A stretch of 64,000 nt of DNA from Anoplopoma fimbria (GCF_027596085.1 NC_072464.1:17497624-17561623); one strand, 5' to 3'. Positions 31,372-43,539 are shown, counted from the first letter of the stretch. The notes: generated by a model not told the origin, from the sequence alone. A program made the numbers and translations.

Positions 31372-32301
31372 ATGGATAATGTTTCTGTTGTGAGAATTTT
31401 CATTCTATCAGGGTTGAACGAGACATATAATTACAGAGTAACTCTCCTGACATTCACTTCACTGTATTACTGTGTGATTTTGTTTTTCAATATCTCTATC
31501 ATCATTATCATTATCTTAGATCAAAACCTACACGAACCCATGTACGTCTTATTGTGCAGTTTTTGCTTTAATGGACTTTATGGGACCACAGGATTTTACC
31601 CCAAACTGCTCTTTGATCTACTGTCTTCCTCTCAACAGATTTCATATGAAGGATGCCTTTTACAGGGTTTTGTCATGGGCTCATTTGCTTGCGGTGAATT
31701 ATCCATTCTAGCAGTCATGGCCTACGACAGATACGTGGCTATATGTCGACCACTGCACTACCTTTCTGTCATGACAAAGAGGAAGCTCGCTCAGCTGATA
31801 TGTTTTTCCTGGCTAACACCTTTCTGCATCTTCTCCATCAATGTTCTGCTAACGTCAAGACTAAAGTTATGTGGTACAAAAATTGAAAGACTCTTTTGTG
31901 TGAACTGGGTTATTGTGAAACTTACTTGCTTTGACACTGACACCTTTTCTAACAACATGGTTGCATATTTTACGATGTTCATTTATGTGTCTCATGGGTT
32001 ATTCACAAATTGGACTTATATGCATATGATAAGAACTTGTGTGAGGTCGAAAGAAAAATGGGTAAAGTTTATGCAGACATGTGTGCCTCATTTAGTCTCT
32101 TTAGTCACATTTATTTTTGCAATGCTTTTTGATTTGATGTATATGCGATTCGGTTCCACAGATTTGCCTCAGAGCCTTCAAAACTTCATCGCTATAGAAT
32201 TCCTGCTCATTCCTCCTGTGATGAATCCTCTAATATATGGATTTAAACTGACCAAAATACGAAACAGAATTATAGGTTTTGTGTATGTTGAAAAGAAATG
32301 A
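31372..32301 (+). CDS. Odorant receptor, subfamily C, intact, with swapped tail
   Basis: A single-exon odorant receptor of 309 residues with all OR signatures (LHEPMY, MAYDRYVAICRPLHY, KFMQTCVPHL, NPLIYGFKL). Up to RNRI it is nearly identical to 11989 and 20485, but the last residues (IGFVYVEKK) and the following 430 bp are those of the 36128 gene. The old tail (ending PPSKFNL) is stranded, untranslated, at about 32699-32748. Other private changes include a Gly for Tyr in TM3 (VMGSFACG), an Asn in TM5 (LFTNWTY) and KEKW for KEER in the third intracellular loop. The frame is open, so it is probably functional. Confidence 0.92.
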   Translation: MDNVSVVRIFILSGLNETYNYRVTLLTFTSLYYCVILFFNISIIIIIILDQNLHEPMYVLLCSFCFNGLYGTTGFYPKLLFDLLSSSQQISYEGCLLQGFVMGSFACGELSILAVMAYDRYVAICRPLHYLSVMTKRKLAQLICFSWLTPFCIFSINVLLTSRLKLCGTKIERLFCVNWVIVKLTCFDTDTFSNNMVAYFTMFIYVSHGLFTNWTYMHMIRTCVRSKEKWVKFMQTCVPHLVSLVTFIFAMLFDLMYMRFGSTDLPQSLQNFIAIEFLLIPPVMNPLIYGFKLTKIRNRIIGFVYVEKK

Positions 32302-34780
32302 CTGCTTCCATTCAATTTCAACTCTCATGTATGTATTATCATGTTGTTGAGACAATAGAGATAAGCATTGTTTATTCAAGGAGGTAATGTAACAGATGTA
32401 ATTCTGTTATGTATATACAGCATCTAGCTGAAGCCAATTTGCAGCCCCCGTCCCTGTTAAGGCAAAAAAATCTAATGTGACTTTGAAATATTCTATATAT
32501 TTGCAAGATATGTTATGATGTTTGAGTTTTCCTGAAATGTCAGCAGTATGCCAAATTTGTATCTATGTGTATGTGGAATGCAGGCCTCAATATATGCTTA
32601 TTAACAAAGCATTGAACTTTCAATGTTGCTTGTATAAATATTTTATTTTTGCTCTGCTCTTGCATCTAATGCAATTAGTGAATTGAATCCATGATATTTT
32701 AGTTTGCTTTGAAATTGAATTCGCTCCTCCATCAAAGTTTAATCTCTAATTCAATCTAATGTGAGAAATAAAAAAAATGCAGTGTTTTTGTTTGAGGATC
32801 CATCATGATTTCTGCATAATGTCTTAATCTGATCTACATGACTGATGAATGTAACCCTCAATATATGTTGACTAACAGAGCGTTTCAATTTTCAGTTTTT
32901 GTTGAAGATCAATGAACAATGTAACATGTTGTGTTTGCTCTGTTATGTGTATGTCTGATACTCTACATTTAATATGTATGACTAAATGGACATTTTTATG
33001 ATATGTTCCTGAATGTAATGCAATTATTATAAACCAGGAATTTGTGTAGACATAAAAGGGACCAAAGTTCTGTTAAAAAAAAAGAGCAAATTCTCCTGCC
33101 TCGTAAAATTAAAGTAAAATACATAAATAAACCTGACCAGAAGATGTGGGTTGCATAACCTATTGACATGCAAATGTAACTCTCTGAACTGGGTCGTACT
33201 TGTTATGATGCTTCATCCTGAAAGTACTGAATATTTCATTTTAACACTACATATAACTGCATTGTACACTTTTAAGTGAATTACAATTAATCACTTTTTT
33301 TAAAAATATTGTGGAATTAAGGCTATTAGTTCTGCTACACATAAAGACATATTTCTAGTTCAACTAATTGCTCCCAGTAGAGTGCAGATCTGAGACTGGT
33401 GTGTCTGCATCAATCACGGCAACCACAAATGTCTAACTCCCCATCTAGACAGCAGGCGTGTCACATGTTTTTTAACCATGCGGCTCACGCAACAGGTTCA
33501 CTCTCATTTTAATGGATGCAGCTGTCTGCACCGGCTCCCTGCAGGCTTGTGTCTCCTCTGCATCAACTGCGACCTCAAGCGTTTTGCTCTTCAAGTCTAT
33601 CTTTTTGACAATATGTGCATAATTACTGGGATGATGCCCAATTAAAAAGTCAATGAATAAATAAATTCATCTACATTTTGCATCCTAAACAGAGCAGCAG
33701 TGTGCTGCTCTCTGAACTCTATAATCTCACAAACCAGAAGATGTTAGTTGAATAAACTATTTACTTGTAAATGTAACCATTGTGGGGCCTCATCCAGGAC
33801 TGAATGTTTCATTAATCACAACATGAAAATGAACCCAACTTTAAAAAGATCATATAAATTTTATGATCAGCAAAAACCTGTTTCTATAATTAACAATGTT
33901 TGTTTACATACTTAAACTTACTATATTACTTCTTCCCTGTGTACATAACAGTTTCTTAATAATGCATTACTGCCTACCACCATTACATATTATTTTATGT
34001 TCTAAATTCACATTTTTCACTTGCACGTGATTTTTTTATACATGTTAATGAGATTGTTGGAGGGAGCTTGAGATCTAATATTTCACTGCCAACAACTTCT
34101 TCACTGTAATTGTTTGTGAAATGACAATAAAGTAATTGAAACATCAAACACAACCTACAGAGACTTTCTCAATATTTCATTCATAATGATCCATCCTCAA
34201 TTGCTGCCTTTAAATCAACATTACAGAAAAAATATTTCTTTATCTGCTTCTGTGATCTTTCCGCAGAGGTCTAATTTAGAGTAGAATTTAAAACAAATCC
34301 CTCTACGTGCGTTGTGGTAAATAACAATTTTATTTAGCTAGCAACATAAAGGAACATCTGGAATCTTTTTCCGTTAAAAATGTTTTTGGGGCTGTATCCA
34401 ATGTGGGACACATTTTTCACCTTCATTAAAATCTGTTATCCTGCTTCTGTCCTACAAATAGAGCAAAATGCGCACATACACTTCTGCAAAGACTAGAAGC
34501 TTCTTGTTAAAGTGAGAAAAGACGGTCAGTACAACTCTCAATGTAACAACATAGGTAACTTTTGCTTTGTGTTCCCGCACCAAAGCTCAGGCCCTGCCAG
34601 TGGCGGTTCTGTTTTCTAGCAGCAGGTTAAGCAGCAGGGCCTTTGCGACCTTTTGGATTGTCGCAGTGTCTTTTCATTCAGCAGGCAGTGCCTGAGGTCC
34701 CGAGGGTATCGCCTGTTTTCTTGTGAAGTGGAGTCACTTTACAGAGGCGGCTGGTTTGCCAGTGCTAGACATCCGAGAGC
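32302..34780. other. Non-coding region behind OR 31372
   Basis: 32265-32698 matches 37023-37457, and 32699-33290 matches 12889-13490. The rest (33291-34780) is unique here. It holds nothing I recognise. Confidence 0.45.
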
Positions 34781-34789
34781 TGGAACAAC

Positions 34790-35190
34790 TGGAGAGCTGT
34801 CGTTGCAATGAAGGTGTCTCAGGAGGTAAAGACCTGTGAAGGGGCAGCTGGAGTTCCCGGCATAAGCGATGCTAGTAACAGCCCTTTGTTGTGTTGTGAG
34901 GCCCGGTAATGCAGGATTGTTTGATGCAAGCTGTGTGTGATCTTGTAGCCCTGAAGCCATTTCTCAGTGTCTGATTGAGGCACTCTACTCCTCCGTTCGC
35001 TTGGGGGTTGAAAATGCTCTGTAAATTTGCCAAATTCCATTGTCAGCCAGGTAGGATGAGAATTGGGTGTCTTCAAACACCTTAATCATGACTAAGCCCA
35101 CTGGCGTTACTTCAGGCCACTTACAGTGAAGGTTGTGTGTTACCAATGTGAAACTGATGATAGGGCATCCAGTGGAGTTCCCCGCCAATG
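34790..35190 (-). mobile_element. Decayed LTR-retrotransposon integrase remnant
   Basis: On the minus strand, successive frames read like the core and C-terminal part of a Ty3/gypsy-type integrase. They include HCKWPEV, then SSYLADNGIW (the DNG around the second catalytic Asp), and further on ILHYRASQHNKG and a LMPG that resemble the LxYRxTPHxxTG...LxxGR region. Several frame changes break it. No LTRs were identified. Neighbouring GC-richer sequence (34560-35560) may belong to the same dead element. Confidence 0.55.
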
Positions 35191-35978
35191 TCTAACTGCA
35201 GGTGTTGCCAGGGGGTTGATGGCCAGGCTAAGGTTTGGTGTGGGAGTGTTTTATAGGTCCCTGTCTTGCCAGGGACCTCCAAAACACTCCCACCAGATTG
35301 ACTCCAGGGTCAAAGAGGAGCTGTCATGGTGGAACAAAACTTTCGTAGCCTTGGGCTTTGCAAGGTGATCCCCAACTCCCTCAGTGGACGGGGGCTCTTG
35401 ATGGTGCACAAATGCCACCTAGGCGCAGTATGTGTCCAACAGAGGTACCATGTCTTGGTGTTATTGACAGGGACATATAGGCCCTCATCAAGGACTGTGG
35501 TTCCTCAAGGTCTTTGTGTCTTAATGTGGTATTTTAGAGGGATTATTTTTAATCCTTTTTTATCAATTCTCAAGTAGTAAAAGTTGTTGTAGCCAAATCT
35601 GTGTAACAAATTGTATCAACCCCAAAATTGCTGCAAGAACTTATGAGACAAAAATGGGAATGGCTATCATATATTTCCATTATATTGTTCAAAGTGCTTT
35701 TTCCACTTTCACAATTATTTATATGAATTAATTAGACTGTGCCTCTGCAAAACAAATGTATTGTATCATGAGAAGGCAGCTTTGATGTGATATATATTTT
35801 GCATTTGTAATGTAACTGCAGATTTTTTGAGGGATGACCCAATAAATACATTTTCTATTTTTTTTCATGCTGGGCAGATTAGTCAGCTGGTTGTTTTAAT
35901 CACTCATCATCTAGTGTTCCTGGACAAATGATCAGAGTTTTGAAATCCCAAAGGAGGTGTTGTCATAGTCCAGGTTGT

Positions 35979-35984
35979 TATAAA
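35979..35984 (+). promoter_or_regulatory. Candidate TATA box of OR at 36128
   Basis: TTATAAATAAG, about 149 nt before the likely start ATG, followed by a GAGTCAGAGCAGACATC stretch that could hold the start site. It is not shared with the other ORs. Confidence 0.35.
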
Positions 35985-36127
35985 TAAGTGGTGTGGAAGG
36001 AGACCAGAGTCAGAGCAGACATCACCTCACTACCTAACACCTTGCTCTGTAACGATTTACTGTTTGTTGTGACACCGGACAGGTACAATTTGTATATTTC
36101 AAAACTGTGATAATTTGCTCGCTAATC

Positions 36128-37057
36128 ATGGAAAATGTTTCTGTTGTAAGAATTTTTGTTCTCTCAGGGATAAATGAGACAATGAATTACAGAATTGCTA
36201 TATTTTCATTCACTTTACTGTATTACTGTGTGATTTTGTTTTTGAATATCTCTATCATCATGATCATTATCTTAGATCAAAACCTACACGAACCCATGTA
36301 CATCTTGTTGTGCAGTCTTTGCTTTAATGGACTTTATGGGACCACAGGTTTCTACCCTAAATTCCTCTTTGATCTACTGTCTTCCTCTCAACAGATTTCA
36401 TATGAAGGATGCCTTTTACAGGCTTTTGTCATGTATTCATTTGCTTGTTGTGAATTATCCATTCTAGCAGTCATGGCCTACGACAGATACGTGGCTATAT
36501 GTCGACCACTGCACTACCTTTCTGTCATGACAAAGAGGAAGCTCGCTCAGCTGATATGTTTTTCCTGGCTAACACCTTTCTGCATCTTTTCCATCAGTAT
36601 TTTTCTAACATCTACACTGAAGTTATGTGGTTCAAAAATTCCAAAACTCTTTTGCGTGAACTGGATAATTGTCAAACTCACTTGCCCTGACACTGACACT
36701 GTTTCAAGTAATATTCTCTCATATGCAACAATTATCATTTATGTGTGTCATGGGTTATTCACAATTTGGACTTATATGCATATGACAAGAACTTGTGTGA
36801 GGTCGAAAGATGACAGGGCAAGGTTTATGCAGACATGTGTGCCTCATTTAGTCTCTTTGGTCACATTCCTTGTTGTAATACTTTTTGATTTGATGTATAT
36901 GCGATTCGGCTCCACAGATTTGCCTCAGAGCATTCAAAACTTCATCGCTATAGAATTCCTGCTCATTCCTCCTGTGATGAATCCTCTAATATATGGATTT
37001 AAACTGACCAAAATACGAAACAGAATTATAGGTTTTGTGTATGTTGAAAAGAAATGA
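36128..37057 (+). CDS. Odorant receptor, subfamily C, intact, most diverged member
   Basis: A single-exon odorant receptor of 309 residues. The frame extends upstream to an ATG at 36107, but 36128 is preferred because it aligns with the other starts (MENVSVV against MDNVSVV) and has G at +4. OR signatures: NVS and NET glycosylation sites, LHEPMY, MAYDRYVAICRPLHY, LCGSK...FCVNW, RFMQTCVPHL, NPLIYGFKL. It differs from the other three subfamily C genes mainly at the front (INETMNYRIAIFSFTL), in the second extracellular loop and in TM5. It lies at the end of the array with its own leader, and its 3' flank was the probable donor for the 31372 gene. Confidence 0.93.
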   Translation: MENVSVVRIFVLSGINETMNYRIAIFSFTLLYYCVILFLNISIIMIIILDQNLHEPMYILLCSLCFNGLYGTTGFYPKFLFDLLSSSQQISYEGCLLQAFVMYSFACCELSILAVMAYDRYVAICRPLHYLSVMTKRKLAQLICFSWLTPFCIFSISIFLTSTLKLCGSKIPKLFCVNWIIVKLTCPDTDTVSSNILSYATIIIYVCHGLFTIWTYMHMTRTCVRSKDDRARFMQTCVPHLVSLVTFLVVILFDLMYMRFGSTDLPQSIQNFIAIEFLLIPPVMNPLIYGFKLTKIRNRIIGFVYVEKK

Positions 37058-38119
37058 CTGCTTCCATTCAATTTCAACTCTCATGTATGTATTATCATGT
37101 TGTTGAGACAATAGAGATAAGCATTGTTTATTTAAGGAGGTAATGTAACAGATGTAATTCTGTTATGTATATACAGCATCTAGCTGAAGCCAATTTGCAG
37201 CCCCCGTCCCTGTTAAGGCAAAAAAATCTAATGTGACTTTGAAATATTCTATATATTTGCAAGATATGTTATGATGTTTGAGTTTTCCTGAAATGTCAGC
37301 AGTATGCCAAATTTGTATCTATGTGTATGTGGAATGCAGGCCTCAATATATGCTTATTAACAAAGCATTGAACTTTCAATGTTGCTTGTATAAATATTTT
37401 ATTTTTGCTCTGCTCTTGTATCTAATGCAATTAGTGAATTGAATCCATGATATTTTATGCACTACATCATACGAAATAGTATATATCATGACACACACAA
37501 CCGCCCTTTTTGCACATATCGGAAGTTGTATTCTCTGTGTAGAAAATAAAAAAATAAACTGTTGTCTTAAACATGGATCTTTTGTTTGGGCTTCAGTGTA
37601 AATGTATTTTATAGAATATGTTTGTTTTTTTACAGCACAGCATAGCACAACATAGAGCAGCCATGTTAAAAAAAAACTTGCTTCACCTTGAGGAGTTATT
37701 CACTGAGACAATAGAGATAAACACGGTTTCATTGGAAGTGATGCAACAGATGTAATGTTGTTATGTTTACACTGCATTAAAATATTAAATGTTTAAAACA
37801 CATTAGCTGAACCGTGATGAGTTATTCACTGAAGCTTTCAGTTTTGCTGTGTAAAATGAGTAGAGCTTTTCTCCATTCAAACAAATATTCCAAGTAAAGC
37901 TACACCTTAAATGTTTAGAAACCCTTCGACCTGAATACATTTAAAAAACAAACATCCACACATATTATTTTATTTATTTTGTCTGATCAGACCTGGTGTG
38001 AATATGTACAGACCTTGCTTGATGGAGAAATAACTTATGGAATCGCTTTTTTTGATACTAATTAGGAATTATTATGTACATGCTGTCTCAAAATGAATCT
38101 AATTTCTCATGGTAGAGAT
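37058..38119. other. Intergenic region between OR array and GIMAP gene
   Basis: The first 400 bp is the 3' flank shared with 32302-32698. The remainder is AT-rich. A minus-strand AATAAA (37969-37974) lies about 145 nt beyond the GIMAP stop and could be its polyadenylation signal. Confidence 0.45.
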
Positions 38120-41100
38120 TCACTTGCTGTTGGTGTCTGACTCCATTTCCCCCTGCTGGAGCCTGCCTCCTTGGACCAGTAAGCTGACCAGCAGAGCCCC
38201 AGCTGCAGCCCCAACAGCTGACCTGGTACTCATCCCTCTAGCCAACCTGGAGGAGCCAGCAAGAGCCCCAAATGCAGCTCCCAGCGCAGCACCTCCGGCC
38301 CTCAGCCACCAGTCAGCCTCAAGTTTCCACACCTTGCTAGCAGTCTCGTTCTATGAAACCAATAACAATCTCTGTATTAGTATACGTTAAGTGCACTATA
38401 TCTTACATCTGATAAGGGGGATGGGCTCCTGCTGTTCTTCCTTTAGGCCCTCGATGTCCAGCCAGTACGGCTGACATCGAGGTTCAAGGCTGTCTAGCAG
38501 AGCAGAGCAGACCCATGCTCTCCCCAAACGCCTCAGGCCGCCTCAAATCTCTCTTCCTTAGCTGTCTAGCCTGGAACCCCAGCAGGATTACGTTGGCTTG
38601 CTGCAGCTCAAAGTAGTCCTGCACTCCACTTACCTGGGATTTGATCCCTGTATGAGCCTACTGACAGGCCTCTAGTGTCACTTCCTATGCTTATTCCCAT
38701 CCAGAGTGATTGTTTTTAACAAATCTAGTAGGCCATTGTTTTGAGATAAATAGCCAACTAGTGTAGTTACATTAGTAATTGCATTTCAGGCTACCATATT
38801 CAAAGATTTACAGAATAAAAATCAATAAAAGAAACCCATGTTAGCCCCCACCCTATAAGAAATACACACATAAGTAACATGAGAGCACATACATCAAGCA
38901 GCACTAAGCACATAAAATTGAGGTGCAAGACCAAAATAAGAGAAATAACAAAATAAAATAAATTGATGCCATGGGTTGGTTTTCCTCCTGGAAAGAAGCT
39001 AAGTTGCTTTATAAATTTGAAGCGTCCAAAAATCCCACCAAGACCCTTTACAAAAGGTCAGTTGTGGGAAGCTAAAGGTCAAATATTACCAACAGAGTCA
39101 TACAATAGGTCAGGTCGTCTGAACATAATGATCTCAGTCTTATTTTTATGAAGTATGAGAAGGTTAAAATCTATACAAGTTTTGATATAAATTTAACAGT
39201 TCAGTAAAGACTGCAATGAACTAATTGATTTTATAGGAAAATAGATTTGTACATCATCAGTGAAACAATGAAAATAAGTATTATATGACTTCAAGGGCAG
39301 CAGATACAACAAGAAGAGGATAGGGCCCCGAAATAGAGCCTTGAGGAACCCCACAGGTGAGTGGGGCTGCAGTTGAACAATATTTGCTGTGATGAAAAGA
39401 GAAACTCCCATCTGTCAGGTATGACTGGAACCATTTGAGGGCAGTACCTTTAATGCCAACACATTGTTTAAGGCGTAATAAAATGAGTTCCCTGAGTCAA
39501 CAATTAAGAGAAGATCATTAAGATCAGATCTTTAAAGATTTGTTTCAGTTCTATTGAGGGATTTAGAGCCAGACTGAAACTTTTCATGAATGTCATGGTT
39601 AGCTAAAAATGTTTGCAATTGACTAAAAACTACTTTTAGAAAGAAAAGGTAGCTTGTTGATAAAACATTTAAACATTTAATTGAACTATTGCACTCCTCC
39701 CTAATACAGTTTTCAACCAAGATTTAATTGATCTGTTTGGGTTTATTAATTCTATTGTAAATAATGAAAACAGCCATTTTCACTCACCTTCTCATGTACC
39801 ATGATGTCATTGTCTAACACGTCCAGCCTTTTCTTTTCTGTCTCTGTAAATAAAAGACGTTACATTTACCGTATATAATTACAGCAGACTCAGGACCATA
39901 TCACTCAGGATCTGTGCTGCGAATGAGTTTGTACTTACTGGGTTTAGCGTCTTCTTCTTCATGGTGGCGCAGTTGCACCGCAAATGCCCATTTATGTTGT
40001 CGGGCAAGCTCCTCTAATGACTTGAGGTCCGTCATTGTTTTCCTGCGTGGGTTACTTTTGTTAAAGTCCACAGTTTTACTCTCATTTGTTCTATCAATTT
40101 CCTTCCTCTGATAGTACCTCTGCATCCATTTGATTGCTGCTTTCAACACCTTCTTTGTATCTTCATTTTCTCCCTTCAGCTGTTTAATTGTCTCTTTAAG
40201 CTCCTTCACTTCCCTTTTCTGATTCATCATCATTTGATCAAACGCACGCTTTTCCTTAAAGGCTGCTGTCTCCTGCTCTTGTTCGTTTACTTCCTCCAGC
40301 ACTTCCTTTTCCACCTCACTGCTTTGCTTTGTAGCTGTACTCACATCATCTTTCCCAGCACATCTTTCACACAGGCTTGTTATCATTCTCTCTTTCCCCA
40401 TAATGACTTGTTTGAGCTGCTTGTTCTCCCTCTGAGCCTCCACTAATCTTCTGCCAATCTCTTCTTCATATCTTTTATTTTTCTGCTCCTCTGACTCCCT
40501 TGCCGCTTTCAGAGCTTCGATCGGCTCATCTTTCTCTTTAGCTGTTTGAATCATGTCCTCTACCATCATCTCTTTCTCCTTGACTGTTTGTGTAAGCAGG
40601 TCAAGGTCCCTCCTGGCCTTTTTGAGCTGTTTTGCTTTATTTTTGGAGGTTTGGTCCAGCTTTCTGTTGATTTCTTGGAGATTTATAAAACTACCCAACA
40701 AGTGTCCAGTATCATTCCCCGCCTCTGTTTCCTCAATCTTTGCCAGCAGTTCTTTCACCTGAATATCTTCCACCTTGTTTGAGTTATCAAAGACATGATA
40801 TCTATTCCCACATTTGTCCACCAAACCCTTAAGGGCAGGCCAACTCTCAATGTGCTGCTCAATGGGAGTGACTCCCAGTTTGTCTCCCCAAGTGAACAGC
40901 ACGATGACTCGAGTCCACACCCAAACCCCGAGCAAGCTCAGGTGTTCCTCCACTCTCAACAGGTCGGTTTCTGTGAAAGTCTCATCGCTGCGTATGGCCA
41001 CCAGGACAGAATTTGGAATGGGGGCACACAGAGACACACTGTGGGTAATCTGCTCTTGGACCTCCCGTGGCGTGTCCTCTGAACAGTATCTCCCATGCCA

Positions 41101-43539
41101 GCCAGGAGCCTCAACCACGGTGACTTGCTTTTTGTGAACGTCTCCCCATCCCTCGGCGCTCTGTGATGTTGGAAGTCCAACAGGGAATACTTGCTCTCCA
41201 AGAATGGTGTTTCCAGCTGAGCTTTTCCCAACTTGCTTTGGTCCCACGATGAGAACTTTGAGCAATGAGATCGGAGGAGACTCGCCTGGATTTGAAAACA
41301 AAGTGCAGGATTTAGGCAACAATATTATCTTGGAATAATCTAATTTCTGGATGCACTTTGAAAAATTAAGATGACAATGGGATCAGATAGGATAGGTGAG
41401 GAACTTAACTGGATATTACTTGGAAGAACCATAAACTTGTTCAATTGTTCTTTAGTTTGAGTTCTAGAGTAGTATTCAAACATAACTTTACCATGTTAAC
41501 ATAAACCTGCAATAACTTTATATTGGCCACTTGGATCCAGCAAAACAAGCTGTGAGCACACCACAGTATGTGTATTACCACACTTTTAAATGTATGTGGC
41601 AAATGTTAGCATACAGCCTATTTACACGAGTGCCATTTGGAGGTGCAAGTCAATATTCGCTCTTTTTTAGCTCGGTTTTTGGTGTCCACCAACTATTTTT
41701 TTTGTTGAAAACACTTGACTCTGCAATTAACTGTAATAAACTAATAAGTCCTGTATTTGTTTGACCACTGCCACCTACCCTTGTTGGACATTCTCACTTG
41801 TTACAGGCTCAATCCCAATGGCCCTCTTAGGCTTTAAACCATGAACCGGGGCTGCAAGACTTGAAATGGTATAAATACGGATGGGACATCCCTGTGCAGT
41901 GACATATCACATCACCGTCAAAACATGTTATGTACAATTGTGGGTTTATTTATATATTTTTTTTATTGATTTATGATTTTAACGTCTTCCAGGCTCTTGC
42001 CTTAAAAAAGTGGATGAGAGGCGGTGTGACATGTTAGAACATTATCAAGCCCTCAAGCCTTTGACAACGTCTGGTCAAAAAAGAAAGTAATGTTAGCATT
42101 CTAGCAACTGGGCTGGTAAAGCTGAGGGAAACTGCAGAGTCAGGTGATAATTCTTGTACGTTCATCTCCTCAAGTGATTCATTTCACATTGCAGAAGGTA
42201 ATTTGATCCAGTGTTAATATAAAATTGATTAACTGATACTTACCAATGAGAGATCTGAGTGAGTTTCTGGACTTCTGCATATTCATTCGCCTCAGACTCG
42301 CCCTCTCTTCTAACTCTTTCCTTTCCCTCCCAGTTATTCTGGAGACTTCCTCATTTGTTGTCAACCAACCAACTCCTCCCGCCTTTATGTTTCCTGCAAC
42401 CATTGCCTCAATCTTCTCCAGAAGTTCTGCAACCTGAGCATCATCATCTTCTCCCCAAATGCTCGTGTCCAACAGGTGGTATCTATGACCACACCTCTCC
42501 AAGACCGCTTTGAGAAACCTGTGTCTCGCAGCGTAGTCCTCTACTGACGACCCTCTCAGTCTCTCACATCTGGTGAATATCACTATCATGTTTCTCCACA
42601 CTGTATCATTAAGCAGCTCAAGAGGAACCTCGACCGTCCACTCCCGGCCTCGGTGAGGGCTGATGGGTATGACCATGAGGAAGGCATGAGGTCCTGGCGG
42701 GCACATAGCCATGCAGGCTGTCATGTTGTCGTTCACCAGGCCGGGGTCTCGGACGGAGTAGTTGATCCACCTTTCTGGGCTATTGATGATAATAACTGTT
42801 CGGCTATTGTCGAGAACAGCCTGTCTCCTAACGCACATCTTCACGTCTCTGCTGATATCAAACATCTGCCGGCCGAGGATAGTGTTTCCTGTCAGACTCT
42901 TTTCCAGCCAGTCGTTCCCCAGCAGGACAATCCTCAGCTCCTGAAGACACTGTTTACCCCCTGGCAGCAGACAAGATATTACAACAGCAGTGCAAATATG
43001 TCATCATATCATAGTCTTGCTATAATGCATGCATTGTAAATTGTAACTATATAAACATTTTTCTTTACTGAAATCTTATTGAATAAACACTGAATAAATA
43101 GAGATATATTCAAATATCAAAAACAAACATTTTATACATTTTCCCATGAATTTAGTTAGGCCTAAAAGTTCATACTGGACCATAGAAACAGTAGTTTATG
43201 AGTAAGATTGTGTGATATGATTGAAAGCTCCAGAACGGCTGCAAAATGGACTGTGTTGAGCTTGTTTTGTTTTTTCAAAAGGTCAAGAATGAACTTTCAA
43301 TCTAAACTTTCAATCTAAACTCAGAAAAACTGGAAATTTGAACATGATGGTGGTAATAATCCAGATGGTGAGGAGGACCATTTGATAAAATTGAAGGATA
43401 ACAACTACATAGTGCTCTTGCTTGCTCTTCTTTAACAGCCATAAAGTTAAAGTTATAAAGCTGTGATATAACTGTCAAAAATACACATTTTATACAGTTA
43501 AAGGTAAGACCAAATGTAACTCAACAGCATACCTTTCAT
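38120..43539 (-). CDS. GTPase IMAP (GIMAP/AIG1) family protein with two AIG1 domains
   Basis: Five exons join in frame: 43539-43533, 42960-42244, 41285-39939, 39843-39788 and 38350-38120, with GT-AG borders, totalling 785 residues. Domain 1 (about residues 10-220) is AIG1-like, but its P-loop reads GNDWLEKS (Gly to Glu), the G3 region is INSPERW and G4 is FTRCERL, so GTP binding is doubtful. Domain 2 (about 248-440) has an intact P-loop GPKQVGKS (256-263), EAPGW at G3 (300-304) and FTWGDKL at G4. A long charged coiled coil follows (about 442-635), then a Gly/Ala-rich hydrophobic tail (about 715-770), probably a membrane anchor. GIMAPs are membrane-linked GTPases of immune cells; the multi-domain layout recalls GIMAP8. 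Confidence 0.85.
39190..39700 (-). mobile_element. Decayed LINE reverse-transcriptase remnant in GIMAP intron 4
   Basis: On the minus strand it reads [12 protein letters not shown] followed by [13 protein letters not shown], matching the LGPxLFxxYxxxL and F/YADD catalytic blocks of non-LTR reverse transcriptases (Ala replaced by Thr in the box). Frames are broken elsewhere. It lies in the 1.4-kb intron 38351-39787. Confidence 0.65.
41286..42243 (-). other. GIMAP intron 2
   Basis: 958 bp with donor GTAAGT at 42243 and acceptor CCAG next to 41285. It separates the two AIG1 domains exactly at the domain border. No further exon seen. Confidence 0.7.
42961..43532 (-). other. GIMAP intron 1
   Basis: 572 bp with donor GTATGC after ATGAAAG and acceptor TGCCAG before the first AIG1 exon. 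Only seven coding nucleotides lie in exon 1, a pattern I recall as usual in GIMAP genes. Confidence 0.65.

Larger units (their letters stand above)
27140..33290. repeat. Segmental duplication block, copy 3
   Basis: The longest copy: subfamily B C-terminus, GATAAG tail (interrupted by a MITE), spacer with an inserted SINE, subfamily C OR (31372) and its 3' spacer. About 430 bp of the region behind the 36128 gene is inserted at the end of the OR (32265-32698). Confidence 0.75.

Noticed and set aside
36107..36127. Upstream in-frame ATG of the 36128 OR
   Set aside because: Adds seven residues absent from all other copies; 36128 aligns with the family start and has a better context.
41323..41764. 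Extra GIMAP exon or plus-strand gene inside intron 2
   Set aside because: The open frame at 41531-41764 shows no GIMAP or other motif; exons 2 and 3 already join in phase.
42653..43039. 128-codon plus-strand open frame
   Set aside because: It is the antisense shadow of GIMAP exon 2 and intron 1, with no domain of its own.
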